A DNA stretch of 64,000 bases from Glaciecola nitratireducens FR1064 (GCF_000226565.1 NC_016041.1:1922001-1986000), one strand, 5' to 3'; counted from the stretch's first letter, positions 36,356-48,048 are shown. A program made the numbers and translations. The notes: generated by a model not told the origin, from the sequence alone.

Positions 36356-38677
36356 CTAAATTTTACAAGCACCGCCAGCACAATCATCATCCTCTTCTAT
36401 AATGACTTCTTGAGCGGGTTTAGATGTAGCTTCTTCAACATAGGCTTTGTCAGTATTGTCAGAAGCACCATCTCTGGTGTTGTGATAATAAAGCGTCTTA
36501 ATACCCAGCTTATAGGTTGTTAGTAGGTCTTTTAACAGCACCTTCATCGGTACTTTGTTGCCTTCATATTTACCCGGATCATAGCTGGTGTTTGCCGAAA
36601 TAGCCTGATCAATAAATTTCTGCATGATAGCAACCAACTGCAGGTAGCCGTCGTTCGACTTAAGTTCCCAAAGCAGCTCGTAATTATCTTTCAGACGCTG
36701 ATATTCCGGAACAACCTGTTTTAAAACACCGTCTTTACTGGCCTTTATACTGATATGCCCGCGTGGTGGTTCAATGCCGTTAGTTGCATTTGATATTTGT
36801 GATGATGTTTCTGAAGGCATAAGTGCCGATAAAGTGCTATTTCGTAAACCGTGCTTGACGATATCATCGCGCAGGGTATCCCAATCGTAGTGAAGGGCTT
36901 CGTTACAAATGCCATCAACGTCCTTCTTGTAGGTATCAATGGGCAATAAGCCTTGCGAATAAGTCGTTTCATTAAACTTAGGACAAGCACCTTTCTCTTT
37001 GGCCAATTCCATTGATGCCTTTAGCAAATAATACTGCATTGCTTCGAAGGTTCTATGGACTAAACCGTTAGCACTATGGTCACTGTATTTAACGCCGTTC
37101 TTAGCAAGGTAATAAGCTAAGTTGATAACACCTACACCCAATGTACGTCTGCCCATTGTAGCGTTATACGCTGCAGGTACAGGGTAATCTTGATAATCTA
37201 GTAAACTATCAAGTGCACGCACCGCGAGGTCAGATAACTCTTCAAACTCGTCTAAGCTCTTGATTTCACCTAGATTGAATGCTGACAATGTACAAAGCGC
37301 AATTTCACCTTCTTCGTCATTGACGTGAGAGAGTGGTTTAGTTGGCAATGCAATTTCTAAACATAGATTGCTTTGACGCACAGGCGCTAATTTAGGATTG
37401 AAAGGGCTGTGGGTATTACAGTGATCAACATTTTGTAAATAAATTCGACCCGTGCTTGCACGTTCTTGTATGAATAAGCTAAACAGTTCAATCGCTTTTA
37501 TTCTCTTTTTACGAATGCTGTCATCAGCTTCATATATGCAATACAAGCGCTCAAACTCGTCTTGATCGGCAAAGAATGCGTCGTACAAGCCAGGAGTATC
37601 CGATGGGCTGAATAATGTGATGTAATCATCTTTTATCATTCGCGTGTACATCAGTTTATTGAACTGTACGCCGTAATCTAGGTGGCGAACTCTGTTTTCT
37701 TCAACACCACGGTTGTTTTTCAATACCAGCAAAGATTCAACTTCCATGTGCCATAGCGGGTAGAAAAGTGTTGCTGCGCCGCCACGGACACCGCCTTGAG
37801 AGCAGCTTTTGACAGCCGTTTGAAAATGCTTGTAAAAAGGAATACAGCCCGTGTGGAAAGCTTCACCACCTCTGATAGGACTGCCAAGAGCTCTAATTCG
37901 GCCCGCATTAACCCCGATACCAGCGCGCTGACTCACGTACTTCACAATAGCGGAAGCAGTTGCGTTAATGGAATCCAAGCTATCACCGGCCTCTATTAAA
38001 ACGCAGGAGCTAAATTGACGAGTTGGCGTTCTAACACCCGCCATTATTGGTGTAGGAAGAGACAGTTTAAACGTTGAAGCTGCGTCATAGAAACGCTTGA
38101 TATAATCCATGCGAGATTCCGCTGGATACTTTGCGAACAAACACGCTGCGACAAGAATGTACAAAAACTGAGCGCTTTCATATATCTCGCCAGTGACACG
38201 GTTTTGGACAAGATATTTGCCTTCTAGCTGTTTGACGGCTGCATAGCTGAAATTCATGTCGCGCCAATGGTCAATGAAGTTATCCATTTCTTCAAACTCT
38301 GCTTGCGTGTAGTCCTCTAGCAAGTGTTCGTCATATTTCTTGGCGTCTACCATTTTCTTTACGTGGGTATAAAGCGCTGGCGGTTCGAATTGCCCGTAAG
38401 CCTTCTTTCGAAGATGAAAGATAGCTAAACGTGCCGCTAAATACTGATAGTCAGGCGCGTCGGTTGAAATTAAATCTGCAGCAGATTTAATTAGTGTTTC
38501 GTGGATCTCTGCTGATTTTATACCATTATAAAACTGAATCTGAGCTTTGATTTCAACCTGTGAAACTGACACATCAGAAAGCCCTTTGGCTGCCCATGCA
38601 ACGACTTTGTGGATTTTGTCTAATTCTATCGGTTCTTGTGTGCCGTTTCTTTTTGTCACTAGAAGAGTATTGTTCAT
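36356..38677 (-). CDS. nrdA: Ribonucleotide reductase class Ia, alpha subunit
   Basis: 773 residues (E. coli 761). It reduces ribonucleoside diphosphates. It has the N-terminal ATP cone (LLVTKRNGTQEPIELDKIHKVV), active-site QFSSCVLIEAGDS, NLCLEI with the second Cys, and the C-terminal redox pair in CAGGACKI, slightly different from the CESGACKI of E. coli. No intein is present. Two NrdR boxes lie 135-180 bases upstream, so it is likely repressed by NrdR. Confidence 0.97.
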   Translation of the reverse strand: MNNTLLVTKRNGTQEPIELDKIHKVVAWAAKGLSDVSVSQVEIKAQIQFYNGIKSAEIHETLIKSAADLISTDAPDYQYLAARLAIFHLRKKAYGQFEPPALYTHVKKMVDAKKYDEHLLEDYTQAEFEEMDNFIDHWRDMNFSYAAVKQLEGKYLVQNRVTGEIYESAQFLYILVAACLFAKYPAESRMDYIKRFYDAASTFKLSLPTPIMAGVRTPTRQFSSCVLIEAGDSLDSINATASAIVKYVSQRAGIGVNAGRIRALGSPIRGGEAFHTGCIPFYKHFQTAVKSCSQGGVRGGAATLFYPLWHMEVESLLVLKNNRGVEENRVRHLDYGVQFNKLMYTRMIKDDYITLFSPSDTPGLYDAFFADQDEFERLYCIYEADDSIRKKRIKAIELFSLFIQERASTGRIYLQNVDHCNTHSPFNPKLAPVRQSNLCLEIALPTKPLSHVNDEEGEIALCTLSAFNLGEIKSLDEFEELSDLAVRALDSLLDYQDYPVPAAYNATMGRRTLGVGVINLAYYLAKNGVKYSDHSANGLVHRTFEAMQYYLLKASMELAKEKGACPKFNETTYSQGLLPIDTYKKDVDGICNEALHYDWDTLRDDIVKHGLRNSTLSALMPSETSSQISNATNGIEPPRGHISIKASKDGVLKQVVPEYQRLKDNYELLWELKSNDGYLQLVAIMQKFIDQAISANTSYDPGKYEGNKVPMKVLLKDLLTTYKLGIKTLYYHNTRDGASDNTDKAYVEEATSKPAQEVIIEEDDDCAGGACKI

Positions 38678-38810
38678 TATTTATTATCGCTCTTTGGTCT
38701 GCGCCTAGTTGTATAGCGTGATTTAAATTCCTTTAAACACTTGCCTTATTAACACCGCGTTATTAAGTATGGCTTTATACACTTATTTGCTAGTGCTGGG
38801 TAGTGAATGA

Positions 38811-38826
38811 ACACAAGATAGTGTTG
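38811..38826 (-). promoter_or_regulatory. NrdR box 1 upstream of nrdA
   Basis: ACACAAGATAGTGTTG matches about 12 of 16 positions of the NrdR consensus acaCwAtATaTwGwgt. It lies 32 bases from box 2, start to start, which is three helical turns, the spacing expected for a paired NrdR operator. Confidence 0.6.
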
Positions 38827-38842
38827 TTTTGACTTTGTTGCA

Positions 38843-38858
38843 ACCCAACATATAGTGT
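38843..38858 (-). promoter_or_regulatory. NrdR box 2 upstream of nrdA
   Basis: ACCCAACATATAGTGT matches about 14 of 16 positions of the NrdR consensus. Together with box 1 it forms a typical tandem operator. The remaining 38859-39053 stretch is AT-rich with no gene seen. Confidence 0.75.
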
Positions 38859-39053
38859 TTTTCTAACAAATGGGCACTAGCGCTTTTTTCGGTTAGTAGT
38901 GGCTAACGTGAACGAGACCAAATTGGCAAGCTTATGGAGGATGCAACTGAATTATTTTAATTTATTTTCTAGTAAAATAAATTAATCTAAAAAGCGTTTG
39001 TTTATACTTATTTGTTTTAATGAAATCGGGTATCTAGTGTTGATTTATTAAAA

Positions 39054-39073
39054 AGCCACTAGATATAGTGGCT
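39054..39073 (-). terminator. Rho-independent terminator of ubiG
   Basis: AGCCACTA and TAGTGGCT form an 8-bp stem around a 4-base loop, followed on the minus strand by five T. It overlaps the ubiG stop codon. Confidence 0.8.
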
Positions 39074-39782
39074 AAAGCGGTTTTTCACAATACAAGATAT
39101 AATTCACATCAACGTTTTTGTTTGACAGGTAATAGGTATTATTGAGCGGATTTAGATGTAGGCCCGTGATTTCTTTTGGAACCAAAGATGTGCTGTCTAT
39201 CCATCGAGTCATTTCAGCCGGCGTAATGAACTTCTTATGATTGTGCGTGCCTTTTGGCACTAAATTCAGCACATATTCAGCGCCCAAAATAGCCATGACC
39301 CATGATTTCAAGTTTCTATTGATAGTAGAGAAAAATATGCGTCCTCCTGGCTTCACAATATCGGCACAAGCTCGAATAACTGACGCGGGGTCGGGAACAT
39401 GCTCTAACATCTCTAAACAGGTTACAATGTCTTTACTCGCGGGAAATGCCCGAGCAAAATCTTCGGCACTAGTTAACTTATAATCCACGCTTACGCCCGA
39501 TTCCAGACCATGCAACTTAGCGACGTCTAAAGAATCTTTTGCCAAATCGATACCGGTCACTTGTGCGCCAGCTCTAGCCATAGACTCAGCTAAAATGCCG
39601 CCGCCACATCCTACATCTACTATCTCTTTTGAAGCTAAACCTTGTGACCTTTCTTCTATAAAGGAGAGTCGTACCGGATTTATATCATGAAGTGGTTTAA
39701 ACTCACCGTTAAGGTCCCACCATTTGGAAGCTAGAGCGGAAAACTTCTCTATTTCATTGTTATCAACATTAACTGTGGTCAT
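39072..39782 (-). CDS. ubiG: Ubiquinone biosynthesis O-methyltransferase UbiG
   Basis: 236 residues (E. coli 240). UbiG performs both O-methylations of ubiquinone synthesis. [26 protein letters not shown] at the start, the SAM loop [15 protein letters not shown], and [11 protein letters not shown] are characteristic. It is divergent from gyrA, as in E. coli. The 240-base spacer between them has no supported gene. Confidence 0.96.
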   Translation of the reverse strand: MTTVNVDNNEIEKFSALASKWWDLNGEFKPLHDINPVRLSFIEERSQGLASKEIVDVGCGGGILAESMARAGAQVTGIDLAKDSLDVAKLHGLESGVSVDYKLTSAEDFARAFPASKDIVTCLEMLEHVPDPASVIRACADIVKPGGRIFFSTINRNLKSWVMAILGAEYVLNLVPKGTHNHKKFITPAEMTRWIDSTSLVPKEITGLHLNPLNNTYYLSNKNVDVNYILYCEKPL

Positions 39783-40022
39783 GTTATCCCCAAAGAATTC
39801 TTGTTATTTCAGCCTTTAATGCAGTTAAGTGTATCAACTGACAATTTTTATAGGAATTATTATGACATACATCTACATATTCCACAGTCTTAATGATAAT
39901 ATCTATATGCCAACCTTGGCTAAAATAACAAGTGAGCCATTTACGTCAGGTCAACGTCTATTTATAGAATGGATAGCATCAGTTGATAAATGCTCTACAA
40001 ATAATAAAGGACAGTGCAGTTC

Positions 40023-42662
40023 ATGACTGATAACGCTAAAGAAATCCTGCCGATTAATATCGAAGATGAATTAAAAAACTCTTACCTCGATTATGCGATG
40101 AGTGTCATCGTTGGTCGTGCTCTTCCCGATGTAAGAGATGGCTTAAAACCAGTTCATAGACGCGTTTTATTTGCGATGAACGAGTTGAAAAATGATTTCA
40201 ACAAGCCCTACAAAAAATCAGCCCGTGTCGTCGGCGACGTCATTGGTAAGTATCACCCTCACGGTGATTCAGCGGTGTACGACACTATTGTTCGTATGGC
40301 GCAACACTTTTCATTACGCTACATGCTGGTAGACGGTCAAGGAAACTTTGGTTCTGTTGATGGTGATTCAGCTGCAGCAATGCGTTATACCGAAATTCGC
40401 ATGTCTAAAATTGCACATGAATTGTTAGCAGATTTAGAAAAAGAAACCGTTAATTTTGTACCTAACTACGATGGTCAGGAACATATTCCTGAGGTATTAC
40501 CAACTAAAGTACCTAATCTGTTAGTTAACGGTTCTTCTGGTATCGCGGTTGGTATGGCGACGAACATTCCGCCTCACAACCTCACAGAAGTCATCAATGG
40601 CTGTATCGAATTAATTAATAACCCTGAATTAAGTATTGATGAATTATTGGAAATTATTCCGGGTCCTGATTTCCCAACTGCAGCGATAATAAGTGGCAGA
40701 AAAGGTATCGTAGAAGCTTATAAAACAGGGCGTGGTAAAATTTATCTTCGCGCTAGAGCTGAAATCGAGCAGGAAGATAACGGTAAAGAGACAATTATTG
40801 TCCACGAATTACCTTATCAGGTAAATAAAGCACGTCTTATTGAAAAAATAGCGGACTTAGTTAAAGAAAAACGAATTGAAGGTGTTTCTGCACTGCGTGA
40901 TGAATCCGATAAAGACGGTATGCGCATCGTTATCGAAGTTAAACGTAATGAGTCAGGTGAAGTACTGCTTAATCATTTGTACGCTAATACTCAGCTACAA
41001 ACCGTGTTCGGCATCAATATGGTTGCCTTGGACAACAAACAGCCTCGTATTTTTAACCTGAAAGATATCTTGCAGAAATTCGTTCTGCATCGTCGTGAAG
41101 TAGTTACCCGAAGAACTGTTTTTGAGCTGAAAAAAGCACGCGACAGAGCTCATATTCTTGAAGGTTTGGCCATCGCGCTAGTTAATATCGATCCTATTAT
41201 AGAATTGATTAAAGCATCTCAAAGCCCATCAGACGCTAAGAAGTCACTAATATCTCAAGGTTGGGATTTAGGAGACGTCGCTGAAATGCTATCAAGAGCA
41301 GGGAATAACGCAGCTCGTCCTGATTGGTTGGCACCGGAATTCGGTATTCGCGACGGGCAGTATTTCTTAACGGAAGAACAAGCTCAAGCTATTCTTGACT
41401 TACGTTTGAATAAACTAACCGGTCTTGAGCACGATAAGATCCTCGACGAATACAAAGCGTTACTTGATACGATTGCAGAGTTGTTACACATTTTGGCAAG
41501 TTCAGAGCGATTAATGGAAATCATTCGCGAAGAATTAGAAGCGGTGCGTGATGAATTTGGTGACGAGCGTCGTACGGAGATCACCGCGGCGACTCACGAT
41601 ATTGATATTGAAGATTTAATCGAGCGTGAAGACGTTGTGGTTACCCTGTCGCGTGAAGGTTATGTGAAGTATCAGAAACTGTCTGATTATGAAGCACAAA
41701 GACGTGGCGGTAAGGGTAAGTCGGCAACGAAGATGAAAGGCGAAGATTTCATCGAGAAATTATTGGTTGCGAATACTCATGACCATATTCTTTGTTTCTC
41801 AACGAGAGGCAGACTATATTGGCTTAAAGTTTATCAATTACCATTAGCGAGCAGAAATGCCCGCGGTCGTCCGATTGTGAATATTCTGCCCTTAGAAGAA
41901 GGCGAGCGCATTACTGCCATATTGCCTATTCAAGAGTTTGAAGCGGGCAAATTTGTGTTTATGGCCACAACTAACGGCACCGTTAAGAAAACCGAATTAA
42001 CTCAATATTCACGTCCAAGAGCAAACGGCATCATTGCTGTGAACCTTAACGATGGAAATGAATTGATAGGTGTTGATTTAACGGATGGGGAAAGCGAAAT
42101 TATGCTGTTCTCTGACGCCGGCAAAGTCGTTAGATTCAGCGAAGACCAAGTACGTCCAATGGGCAGAACAGCAACGGGTGTTCGCGGTATTCGTCTAATG
42201 GAAACCGAAAAAGTTGTTTCTCTCATTGTGCCTAAGGGCGAAGGAGATATTTTAACTGCAACTGAAAACGGTTTTGGAAAACGCACGCCAATAGAACAAT
42301 ATCCAGCGAAGAGCAGAGCAACCAAAGGCGTTGTTTCTATAAAAGTTTCTGAGAGAAATGGTTTAGTTGTTGGCGCTATTCAAGTGGACGAAAGCAAAGA
42401 AATCATGCTAATCAGTGACCAGGGTACGCTAGTGAGAACACGTGCTTCTGAGGTTTCTACCGTTGGCCGTAATACCCAAGGTGTTCGATTAATTAGAACA
42501 GCTGAAGATGAGCTAGTAGTTGGTCTACAGCGTATTGATGAACTTGAACAAGAAGACTTGGAAGATATAGACGGAGAATCAGTTGAAGTAACGGCAGAGT
42601 CTGCTGAAACCGATTCATCTGTCGAAGCACCTGACGCGGATACGCCAAGCGATTCAGAATAA
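40023..42662 (+). CDS. gyrA: DNA gyrase subunit A
   Basis: 879 residues. GyrA breaks and rejoins DNA in the gyrase A2B2 complex. The N-terminus is [20 protein letters not shown]; the catalytic Tyr is Y122 (AMRYTEIR). The quinolone-resistance positions are the wild-type Ser83 and Asp87 ([11 protein letters not shown]). The GyrA box QRRGGKG opens the six-bladed C-terminal DNA-wrapping domain, and the protein ends in a long acidic tail. A GTG at 40014 is in frame but too close to the AAGGA site; ATG at 40023 fits the family. Confidence 0.98.
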   Translation: MTDNAKEILPINIEDELKNSYLDYAMSVIVGRALPDVRDGLKPVHRRVLFAMNELKNDFNKPYKKSARVVGDVIGKYHPHGDSAVYDTIVRMAQHFSLRYMLVDGQGNFGSVDGDSAAAMRYTEIRMSKIAHELLADLEKETVNFVPNYDGQEHIPEVLPTKVPNLLVNGSSGIAVGMATNIPPHNLTEVINGCIELINNPELSIDELLEIIPGPDFPTAAIISGRKGIVEAYKTGRGKIYLRARAEIEQEDNGKETIIVHELPYQVNKARLIEKIADLVKEKRIEGVSALRDESDKDGMRIVIEVKRNESGEVLLNHLYANTQLQTVFGINMVALDNKQPRIFNLKDILQKFVLHRREVVTRRTVFELKKARDRAHILEGLAIALVNIDPIIELIKASQSPSDAKKSLISQGWDLGDVAEMLSRAGNNAARPDWLAPEFGIRDGQYFLTEEQAQAILDLRLNKLTGLEHDKILDEYKALLDTIAELLHILASSERLMEIIREELEAVRDEFGDERRTEITAATHDIDIEDLIEREDVVVTLSREGYVKYQKLSDYEAQRRGGKGKSATKMKGEDFIEKLLVANTHDHILCFSTRGRLYWLKVYQLPLASRNARGRPIVNILPLEEGERITAILPIQEFEAGKFVFMATTNGTVKKTELTQYSRPRANGIIAVNLNDGNELIGVDLTDGESEIMLFSDAGKVVRFSEDQVRPMGRTATGVRGIRLMETEKVVSLIVPKGEGDILTATENGFGKRTPIEQYPAKSRATKGVVSIKVSERNGLVVGAIQVDESKEIMLISDQGTLVRTRASEVSTVGRNTQGVRLIRTAEDELVVGLQRIDELEQEDLEDIDGESVEVTAESAETDSSVEAPDADTPSDSE

Positions 42663-42702
42663 GCATTAATTCCGCAGTAAGGTAATTAATTGTAGAGTAT
42701 AG

Positions 42703-42735
42703 ATAAGCGGCGTTTTGCCGCTTATCTTGTTTTTG
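42703..42735 (+). terminator. Rho-independent terminator after gyrA
   Basis: GATAAGCGGC and GCCGCTTATC form a perfect 10-bp stem with loop GTTTT, followed by TTGTTTTT. The serC start is 15 bases further. Confidence 0.88.
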
Positions 42736-42749
42736 GAAGATGAAAATCA

Positions 42750-43841
42750 ATGCAAAATATATTTAATTTTAGTGCTGGTCCAGCAATGCTTCCGCAAGAA
42801 GTTATGCAACAAGCCCAAGAGGAACTTATCAATTGGCAAGGCTTAGGCACGTCAGTGATGGAAGTCAGTCATCGTGGTAAGCCTTTTATCGAAGTTGCTG
42901 AACAGGCCGAAGCTGATCTGCGGGAGTTATTGCAAATACCGGCTAATTATACTGTCTTGTTTATGCACGGCGGCGGCAGGGCACAGTTTTCTGCAGTGCC
43001 GTTAAACATCACAAAATCATCTGATTTGAGTCAGCATCTAGTGACAGGACAATGGTCTGTCGGTGCCGAAGAGGAAGCGCAAAAGTTTTGTCGAAGCAGC
43101 ATCGTTGCCAAGAGTAAAGAAATTGAAGGCAAAATGTATGTACCGAAGCAAGATGAATGGTCGATAGCCGAAGAACCTGGTTATTTCCACTATTGTACTA
43201 ACGAAACTGTTGATGGTATTGAAATCGATTGGGTCCCTAAGTCCCAGAGCGGTCAGGTTCCAATTGTAGCCGACATGTCGTCAAATATACTATCGAAGCC
43301 ACTGAATATCGAAGACTTTGGTATCATTTATGCCGGTGCGCAAAAGAACATAGGGCCATCGGGATTGTCGGTTGTCATAGTGCGAAATGATCTAATAGGC
43401 TTCGCCAGAAAGGATACGCCGGCAATCTTTAATTATCAGTTACAGGCAGCAAGTGGCTCAATGTATAATACGCCGCCAACGTTTTCTTGGTATTTAGCTG
43501 GACTCGTTTTTAAGTGGTTAAAAGCACAAGGTGGCTTAACAGAAATTGCACGAGTTAATCAGCAAAAAAGCCAAGTTTTATATAAACAAATCGACGCCAC
43601 TGGTTTTTATAGTAATAACGTACATAATGAATATCGCTCAAAAATGAATGTAACTTTCAAATTAAGTGATGAATCCCTCAATGAAGTATTTCTCAAACAA
43701 GCGGAATCGAACGGTTTAGTCGCCTTAAAGGGACACCGAGCAGTAGGTGGTATGCGCGCGAGTATTTATAACGCAATGCCATTAGCCGGGGCACAGGCCT
43801 TGGCTGATTTTATGAAAGAATTTGAAAGGAAAAACGGATAG
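42750..43841 (+). CDS. serC: Phosphoserine aminotransferase
   Basis: 363 residues (E. coli 362). SerC makes phosphoserine and also acts in the PLP pathway. FNFSAGPAMLPQEV, GLGTSVMEVSHR, and the PLP-Lys in YAGAQKNIGPSG are present. The stop is followed at once by the aroA ATG; serC-aroA is the E. coli arrangement. It begins the large run through pyrF. Confidence 0.97.
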   Translation: MQNIFNFSAGPAMLPQEVMQQAQEELINWQGLGTSVMEVSHRGKPFIEVAEQAEADLRELLQIPANYTVLFMHGGGRAQFSAVPLNITKSSDLSQHLVTGQWSVGAEEEAQKFCRSSIVAKSKEIEGKMYVPKQDEWSIAEEPGYFHYCTNETVDGIEIDWVPKSQSGQVPIVADMSSNILSKPLNIEDFGIIYAGAQKNIGPSGLSVVIVRNDLIGFARKDTPAIFNYQLQAASGSMYNTPPTFSWYLAGLVFKWLKAQGGLTEIARVNQQKSQVLYKQIDATGFYSNNVHNEYRSKMNVTFKLSDESLNEVFLKQAESNGLVALKGHRAVGGMRASIYNAMPLAGAQALADFMKEFERKNG

Positions 43842-45122
43842 ATGAACAGCTTGACTCTTGAACCCATTAGCCATGTAGATGGCGAGATAAACGTTCCCGG
43901 TTCAAAAAGTTTATCTAATAGAGCGCTTTTATTAGCCGCTTTGGCAACTGGCAAAACAACGTTAACTAACTTATTAGACAGTGATGATATCAAGCATATG
44001 TTAACGGCATTGACGCAGCTAGGTGTGACTTATCAATTAAATGATGACAAAACCAAGTGTGAAGTGCATGGCTTAGGCGGTAAGTTTTCAACGATAAAGC
44101 CGCTGTCTCTGTTTCTTGGCAATGCTGGAACAGCAATGCGTCCGCTTTGCGCGGCACTAGCATTTTCAGATGTCGACGCGGAGCTAACTGGCGAGCCTCG
44201 CATGGAAGAACGTCCTATTGGCGATTTAGTTGACGAACTGGTCAACGCTGGTGCTGACATCAGCTATCTAAAAAATAAGGGTTTTCCTCCACTGCGTATT
44301 AAGGGAAAGCAATTAAAAACAAAGTCATTTAATATTGACGGGTCTGTTTCAAGTCAGTTTTTAACCGCACTGTTAATGGCCGCACCATTGCTTGAACACG
44401 AGGTGAGCATACACATTATTGGTGAGCTCGTTTCAAAGCCCTATATTGATATCACACTAAAGACAATGCAAACTTTTGGTGTAAGCGTCATTAATAATAA
44501 TTACGAATCTTTCGTTATTGGTGCAAATCAAGTTTATCAGTCACCGGGCACATTTTTGGTTGAAGGAGATGCTTCTTCGGCATCTTATTTTCTTGCTGCA
44601 GCCGCCATAAAGGGCGGTACTGTAAAAGTCACAGGTGTAGGAAAAGCGTCGATACAGGGTGATATCGCTTTTGCTGATGTACTTGAAAAAATGGGTGCTA
44701 ACGTCACTTGGGGCAATGATTTTATTGCGGTAACAGGCGCGCCGTTAAAGGCAGTGAATATGGATATGAACCACATTCCTGATGCGGCCATGACTATAGC
44801 GACAACCGCGTTATTTGCTGAAGGCACTACGCGTATTTCTAATGTTTACAACTGGCGTGTGAAAGAGACTGACCGCCTGCACGCGATGGCAACCGAATTG
44901 AAAAAAGTGGGTGCCATTGTCGAAGAAGGACGAGACTACATTACGATAACTCCCCCAGAACAGCTGAAACACGCAGCTATAGATACGTACAATGATCATC
45001 GCGTAGCGATGTGCTTTTCTCTGCTTGCTCTTGGTGATGCAGGAATTACTATCAACGACCCTGGATGTACGGCGAAAACGTTTCCTACTTATTTTGATGA
45101 ATTTCGAAAAATTGCGAAGTAA
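43842..45122 (+). CDS. aroA: 3-phosphoshikimate 1-carboxyvinyltransferase (EPSP synthase)
   Basis: 426 residues (E. coli 427). It transfers enolpyruvate from PEP to shikimate-3-phosphate in aromatic synthesis. [31 protein letters not shown] (PEP site, class I glyphosate-sensitive pattern) and [15 protein letters not shown] are present. It starts directly after serC without a gap. Confidence 0.97.
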   Translation: MNSLTLEPISHVDGEINVPGSKSLSNRALLLAALATGKTTLTNLLDSDDIKHMLTALTQLGVTYQLNDDKTKCEVHGLGGKFSTIKPLSLFLGNAGTAMRPLCAALAFSDVDAELTGEPRMEERPIGDLVDELVNAGADISYLKNKGFPPLRIKGKQLKTKSFNIDGSVSSQFLTALLMAAPLLEHEVSIHIIGELVSKPYIDITLKTMQTFGVSVINNNYESFVIGANQVYQSPGTFLVEGDASSASYFLAAAAIKGGTVKVTGVGKASIQGDIAFADVLEKMGANVTWGNDFIAVTGAPLKAVNMDMNHIPDAAMTIATTALFAEGTTRISNVYNWRVKETDRLHAMATELKKVGAIVEEGRDYITITPPEQLKHAAIDTYNDHRVAMCFSLLALGDAGITINDPGCTAKTFPTYFDEFRKIAK

Positions 45123-45247
45123 TTAGTTTACATATAAACCGCAAATATCTCGATCTAGGACAGTACAATGCCGATAAGGCATTGCACTGACCGTGCATGC
45201 GCGTATAATTGCGGCGTTTTTTGGCCATCAAACATAATGGAGTAATT

Positions 45248-45934
45248 ATGCAGAAGGTGCCAGTAGTAACTGTTGACGGGCCGAGCGGTGCAGGAAAGGG
45301 AACGCTAAGCACGCTTTTAGCTGAGCATTATCAGTGGCAATTTTTAGACAGTGGTGCAATTTATAGGGTATTGGCTGTCGCAACAACTCACCATGGTATT
45401 GAACCTGATGACGAAGTTGGGATCGTACCTTTAGCCTCCAGTTTAGATGTTACTTTTGACACTCAAAACGGAGTGACGAGAGTGATCCTTGAAGGCGAGG
45501 ATGTTACTGACGATATTCGTACGGAAGAAGTAGGTTCAATTGCATCGCAAGTTGCAGCGTTACCCACCGTAAGAGAAGCATTATTAAGAAGGCAACGTGC
45601 CTTTGCTGAAGCGCCAGGACTCATTGCAGACGGCAGAGATATGGGTACCATTGTGTTCCCAAATGCAGACGTAAAGATATTTTTGACGGCAAGTGCCGAA
45701 TCGCGAGCGCAAAGACGATACGATCAGTTGAAACTAAAGGGCCATGATGTTAAACTTCCGCGCCTTTTATCAGATATACAAGCTCGTGATGAGCGTGATT
45801 CGAATCGTTCCGTTGCTCCTTTAGTGGCCGCAAGTGACGCTTTAGTAATTGATTCAACCTCTTTAGGTATAAATCAAGTACTTGATAAGGCAAAGAATTT
45901 CATTGAATCCAAATTGTTTGGCGACGATGTTTAA
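45248..45934 (+). CDS. cmk: Cytidylate kinase
   Basis: 228 residues (E. coli 227). It phosphorylates CMP and dCMP. P-loop [12 protein letters not shown] (10-21), [11 protein letters not shown] and [12 protein letters not shown] are characteristic. The ATG at 45248 has GGAG six bases upstream; the frame is open 13 codons earlier without one. The gene lies between aroA and rpsA, as in E. coli. Confidence 0.97.
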   Translation: MQKVPVVTVDGPSGAGKGTLSTLLAEHYQWQFLDSGAIYRVLAVATTHHGIEPDDEVGIVPLASSLDVTFDTQNGVTRVILEGEDVTDDIRTEEVGSIASQVAALPTVREALLRRQRAFAEAPGLIADGRDMGTIVFPNADVKIFLTASAESRAQRRYDQLKLKGHDVKLPRLLSDIQARDERDSNRSVAPLVAASDALVIDSTSLGINQVLDKAKNFIESKLFGDDV

Positions 45935-46021
45935 AGACAGTTATCAGGAAGACGACTGTATTACTAACAACCCCGTAATTCTATGGATGATGTTACGGTC
46001 TAAAAAAGAATATCAAATAAA
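45935..46021 (+). promoter_or_regulatory. rpsA leader with GGA-loop hairpins (probable S1 autoregulation)
   Basis: Two hairpins fit the gammaproteobacterial rpsA leader: ACAGT/ACTGT (45937-45959) and CCGTAA/TTACGG (45973-45998), each with GGA in the loop. No proper Shine-Dalgarno precedes the rpsA ATG, as in E. coli, where S1 itself is needed and represses its own translation. The role is inferred by analogy. Confidence 0.6.
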
Positions 46022-47692
46022 ATGACTGAAAATTTTGCACAACTTTTTGAAGAAAGCTTACAACAGCTAGAAACTCGCCCAGGCGCAATCGTTAAAGGTA
46101 CAGTAGTATCAATCGATAAGGACATAGTTCTTGTTGACGCTGGCTTAAAATCAGAAAGTGCTATTCCGGTAGACCAATTTAAAGCGGCTGACGGTTCATT
46201 AGAAATCGCTGTTGGTGATGTTGTTGACGTTGCATTAGATGCTATTGAAGATGGTTTCGGTGAAACTATTCTTTCTCGTGAGAAAGCGAAGCGCCATGAA
46301 GCATGGGTTGAGCTTGAAAGAGCTTACGAAGAGAAAGAAACAATTAAAGGTGTTATCAACGGTAAAGTTAAGGGTGGTTTCACAGTTGAAGTTAATACTG
46401 TACGCGCATTCTTACCTGGCTCACTTGTTGATGTTCGTCCTGTTCGCGAAACAGTTCACCTTGAAGGCAAAGAATTAGAATTTAAAGTTATTAAGCTTGA
46501 TGCTAAGCGTAATAACGTTGTTGTTTCTCGTCGTGCGGTTATCGAAGCAGAGAGCAGCGCAGAACGTGATCAACTTCTTTCTAACTTGGAAGAAGGTGAT
46601 GAAGTTAAAGGTATCGTTAAGAACCTTACTGACTACGGCGCGTTCGTAGACTTAGGTGGTGTAGATGGTCTTCTACATATCACAGATATGGCTTGGAAAC
46701 GCGTTAAGCACCCAAGCGAAATCGTTAATGTTGGTGATGAAATCAACGTCAAGGTACTTAAGTTTGACAAAGAAAAATCACGCGTTTCATTAGGTATGAA
46801 GCAAATGGGCAACGATCCATGGCAGGAAATTGCTAATCGTTACCCAGAAGGTGCTAAGTTAAGCGGTGCTGTTACTAACCTAACTGATTACGGTTGCTTC
46901 GTAGAAATTGAAGACGGCGTTGAAGGTCTTGTTCACGTTTCAGAAATGGATTGGACTAACAAAAACATTCACCCATCTAAAGTTGTTAATCTTGGTGATG
47001 TAGTTGAAGTTATGGTACTTGAAATTGACGAAGAACGTCGTCGTATTTCTCTTGGCCTTAAACAGTGCATCGACAATCCTTGGGAAACTTTCGCTAAGTC
47101 ACACGAAAAAGGTGACAAAGTGTCTGGTAAGATCAAGTCAATTACTGACTTCGGTATCTTTATCGGCCTTGACGGCGGCATTGACGGTCTAGTTCACTTA
47201 TCTGACATTTCATGGCAGAAAACTGGCGAAGACGCAGTTCGTGACTATAAGAAAGGTGATGAAATATCAGCTGTTGTCCTTCAGGTTGACCCAGAGCGTG
47301 AACGTATCTCTCTAGGTGTTAAACAAATTGATGAAGACCCATTCAATAAGTATCTGACAGATAACAAGAAAGGTGTTATTGTTAATGGAACAGTAACTGA
47401 GGCCGATGCTAAAGGTGTAACAGTTCAACTTGGTGAAGAAGTTGTTGGTTATATCCGTATTGGTGACCTTGCACGCGATAGAGTGGAAGATGCGAGTGAA
47501 GTAGTGAAGGTTGGTGATGCAATCGATGCTAAGTTCATGGGCGTTGACCGTAAAAACCGCATTGTTAATCTTTCGGTTAAAGCTAAAGATCAGGCTGATG
47601 AAAAAGAAGCTATCGATAGCGTTAACAAGACTGACGAAGCTGGTTTCGCAAGTGCGATGGCAGAAGCATTTAAAGCTGCTAAAGGCGAGTAA
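46022..47692 (+). CDS. rpsA: 30S ribosomal protein S1
   Basis: 556 residues (E. coli 557) with six S1 (OB-fold) repeats; [43 protein letters not shown] and [22 protein letters not shown] mark repeats 3-5 (given here by their key residues G-x-F-V-x-L-x-G-x-x-G-L-x-H). It binds mRNA and unfolds it at the ribosome. Codon use is strongly biased to fast codons, as for a highly expressed gene. Confidence 0.97.
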   Translation: MTENFAQLFEESLQQLETRPGAIVKGTVVSIDKDIVLVDAGLKSESAIPVDQFKAADGSLEIAVGDVVDVALDAIEDGFGETILSREKAKRHEAWVELERAYEEKETIKGVINGKVKGGFTVEVNTVRAFLPGSLVDVRPVRETVHLEGKELEFKVIKLDAKRNNVVVSRRAVIEAESSAERDQLLSNLEEGDEVKGIVKNLTDYGAFVDLGGVDGLLHITDMAWKRVKHPSEIVNVGDEINVKVLKFDKEKSRVSLGMKQMGNDPWQEIANRYPEGAKLSGAVTNLTDYGCFVEIEDGVEGLVHVSEMDWTNKNIHPSKVVNLGDVVEVMVLEIDEERRRISLGLKQCIDNPWETFAKSHEKGDKVSGKIKSITDFGIFIGLDGGIDGLVHLSDISWQKTGEDAVRDYKKGDEISAVVLQVDPERERISLGVKQIDEDPFNKYLTDNKKGVIVNGTVTEADAKGVTVQLGEEVVGYIRIGDLARDRVEDASEVVKVGDAIDAKFMGVDRKNRIVNLSVKAKDQADEKEAIDSVNKTDEAGFASAMAEAFKAAKGE

Positions 47693-47700
47693 TGCAATTC

Positions 47701-47723
47701 AGAGCGGCAGTTCCTGCCGCTCT
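47701..47723 (+). terminator. Possible terminator after rpsA
   Basis: AGAGCGGCAG and CTGCCGCTCT form a perfect 10-bp stem with loop TTC, followed by AATTTCT. The T run is weak, so partial read-through to ihfB is likely. Confidence 0.65.
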
Positions 47724-47769
47724 AATTTCTCCCCCGGTTGCTTGTATCATTCTTAACTAGGAGATTAGC

Positions 47770-48048
47770 GTGACCAAATCAGAACTTATTGAACGCTTAG
47801 GCGAAAAAGCACAGCACCTTCAAGGCAAAGAACTTGAGCTGGCAATAAAAGAATTACTTGAACAAATGGCGCAGACCCTTCAACGCGGAGATCGTATTGA
47901 AATAAGAGGTTTTGGCAGCTTTTCACTACATTATCGTGCGCCTCGCACTGGTCGTAATCCTAAAACAGGTGAGACAGTAGAATTGACAGGTAAGCATGTA
48001 CCTCATTTTAAAGCAGGAAAAGAACTCAGAGATAGAGTTGACCTGTAA
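47770..48048 (+). CDS. ihfB: Integration host factor subunit beta
   Basis: 92 residues (E. coli 94) of the HU/IHF family. [10 protein letters not shown] at the start and the DNA-binding arm [17 protein letters not shown] with the intercalating Pro are IhfB-type. Start is GTG at 47770 with TAGGAG five to six bases upstream. It follows rpsA, as in E. coli. Confidence 0.95.
   Translation: MTKSELIERLGEKAQHLQGKELELAIKELLEQMAQTLQRGDRIEIRGFGSFSLHYRAPRTGRNPKTGETVELTGKHVPHFKAGKELRDRVDL

Noticed and set aside
39829-40026. Small open frame upstream of gyrA
   Set aside because: No ribosome site, no recognisable protein, and it runs through the gyrA promoter and ribosome site.
40260-40300. Quinolone-resistance change in gyrA
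   Set aside because: Ser83 and Asp87 are both wild type.
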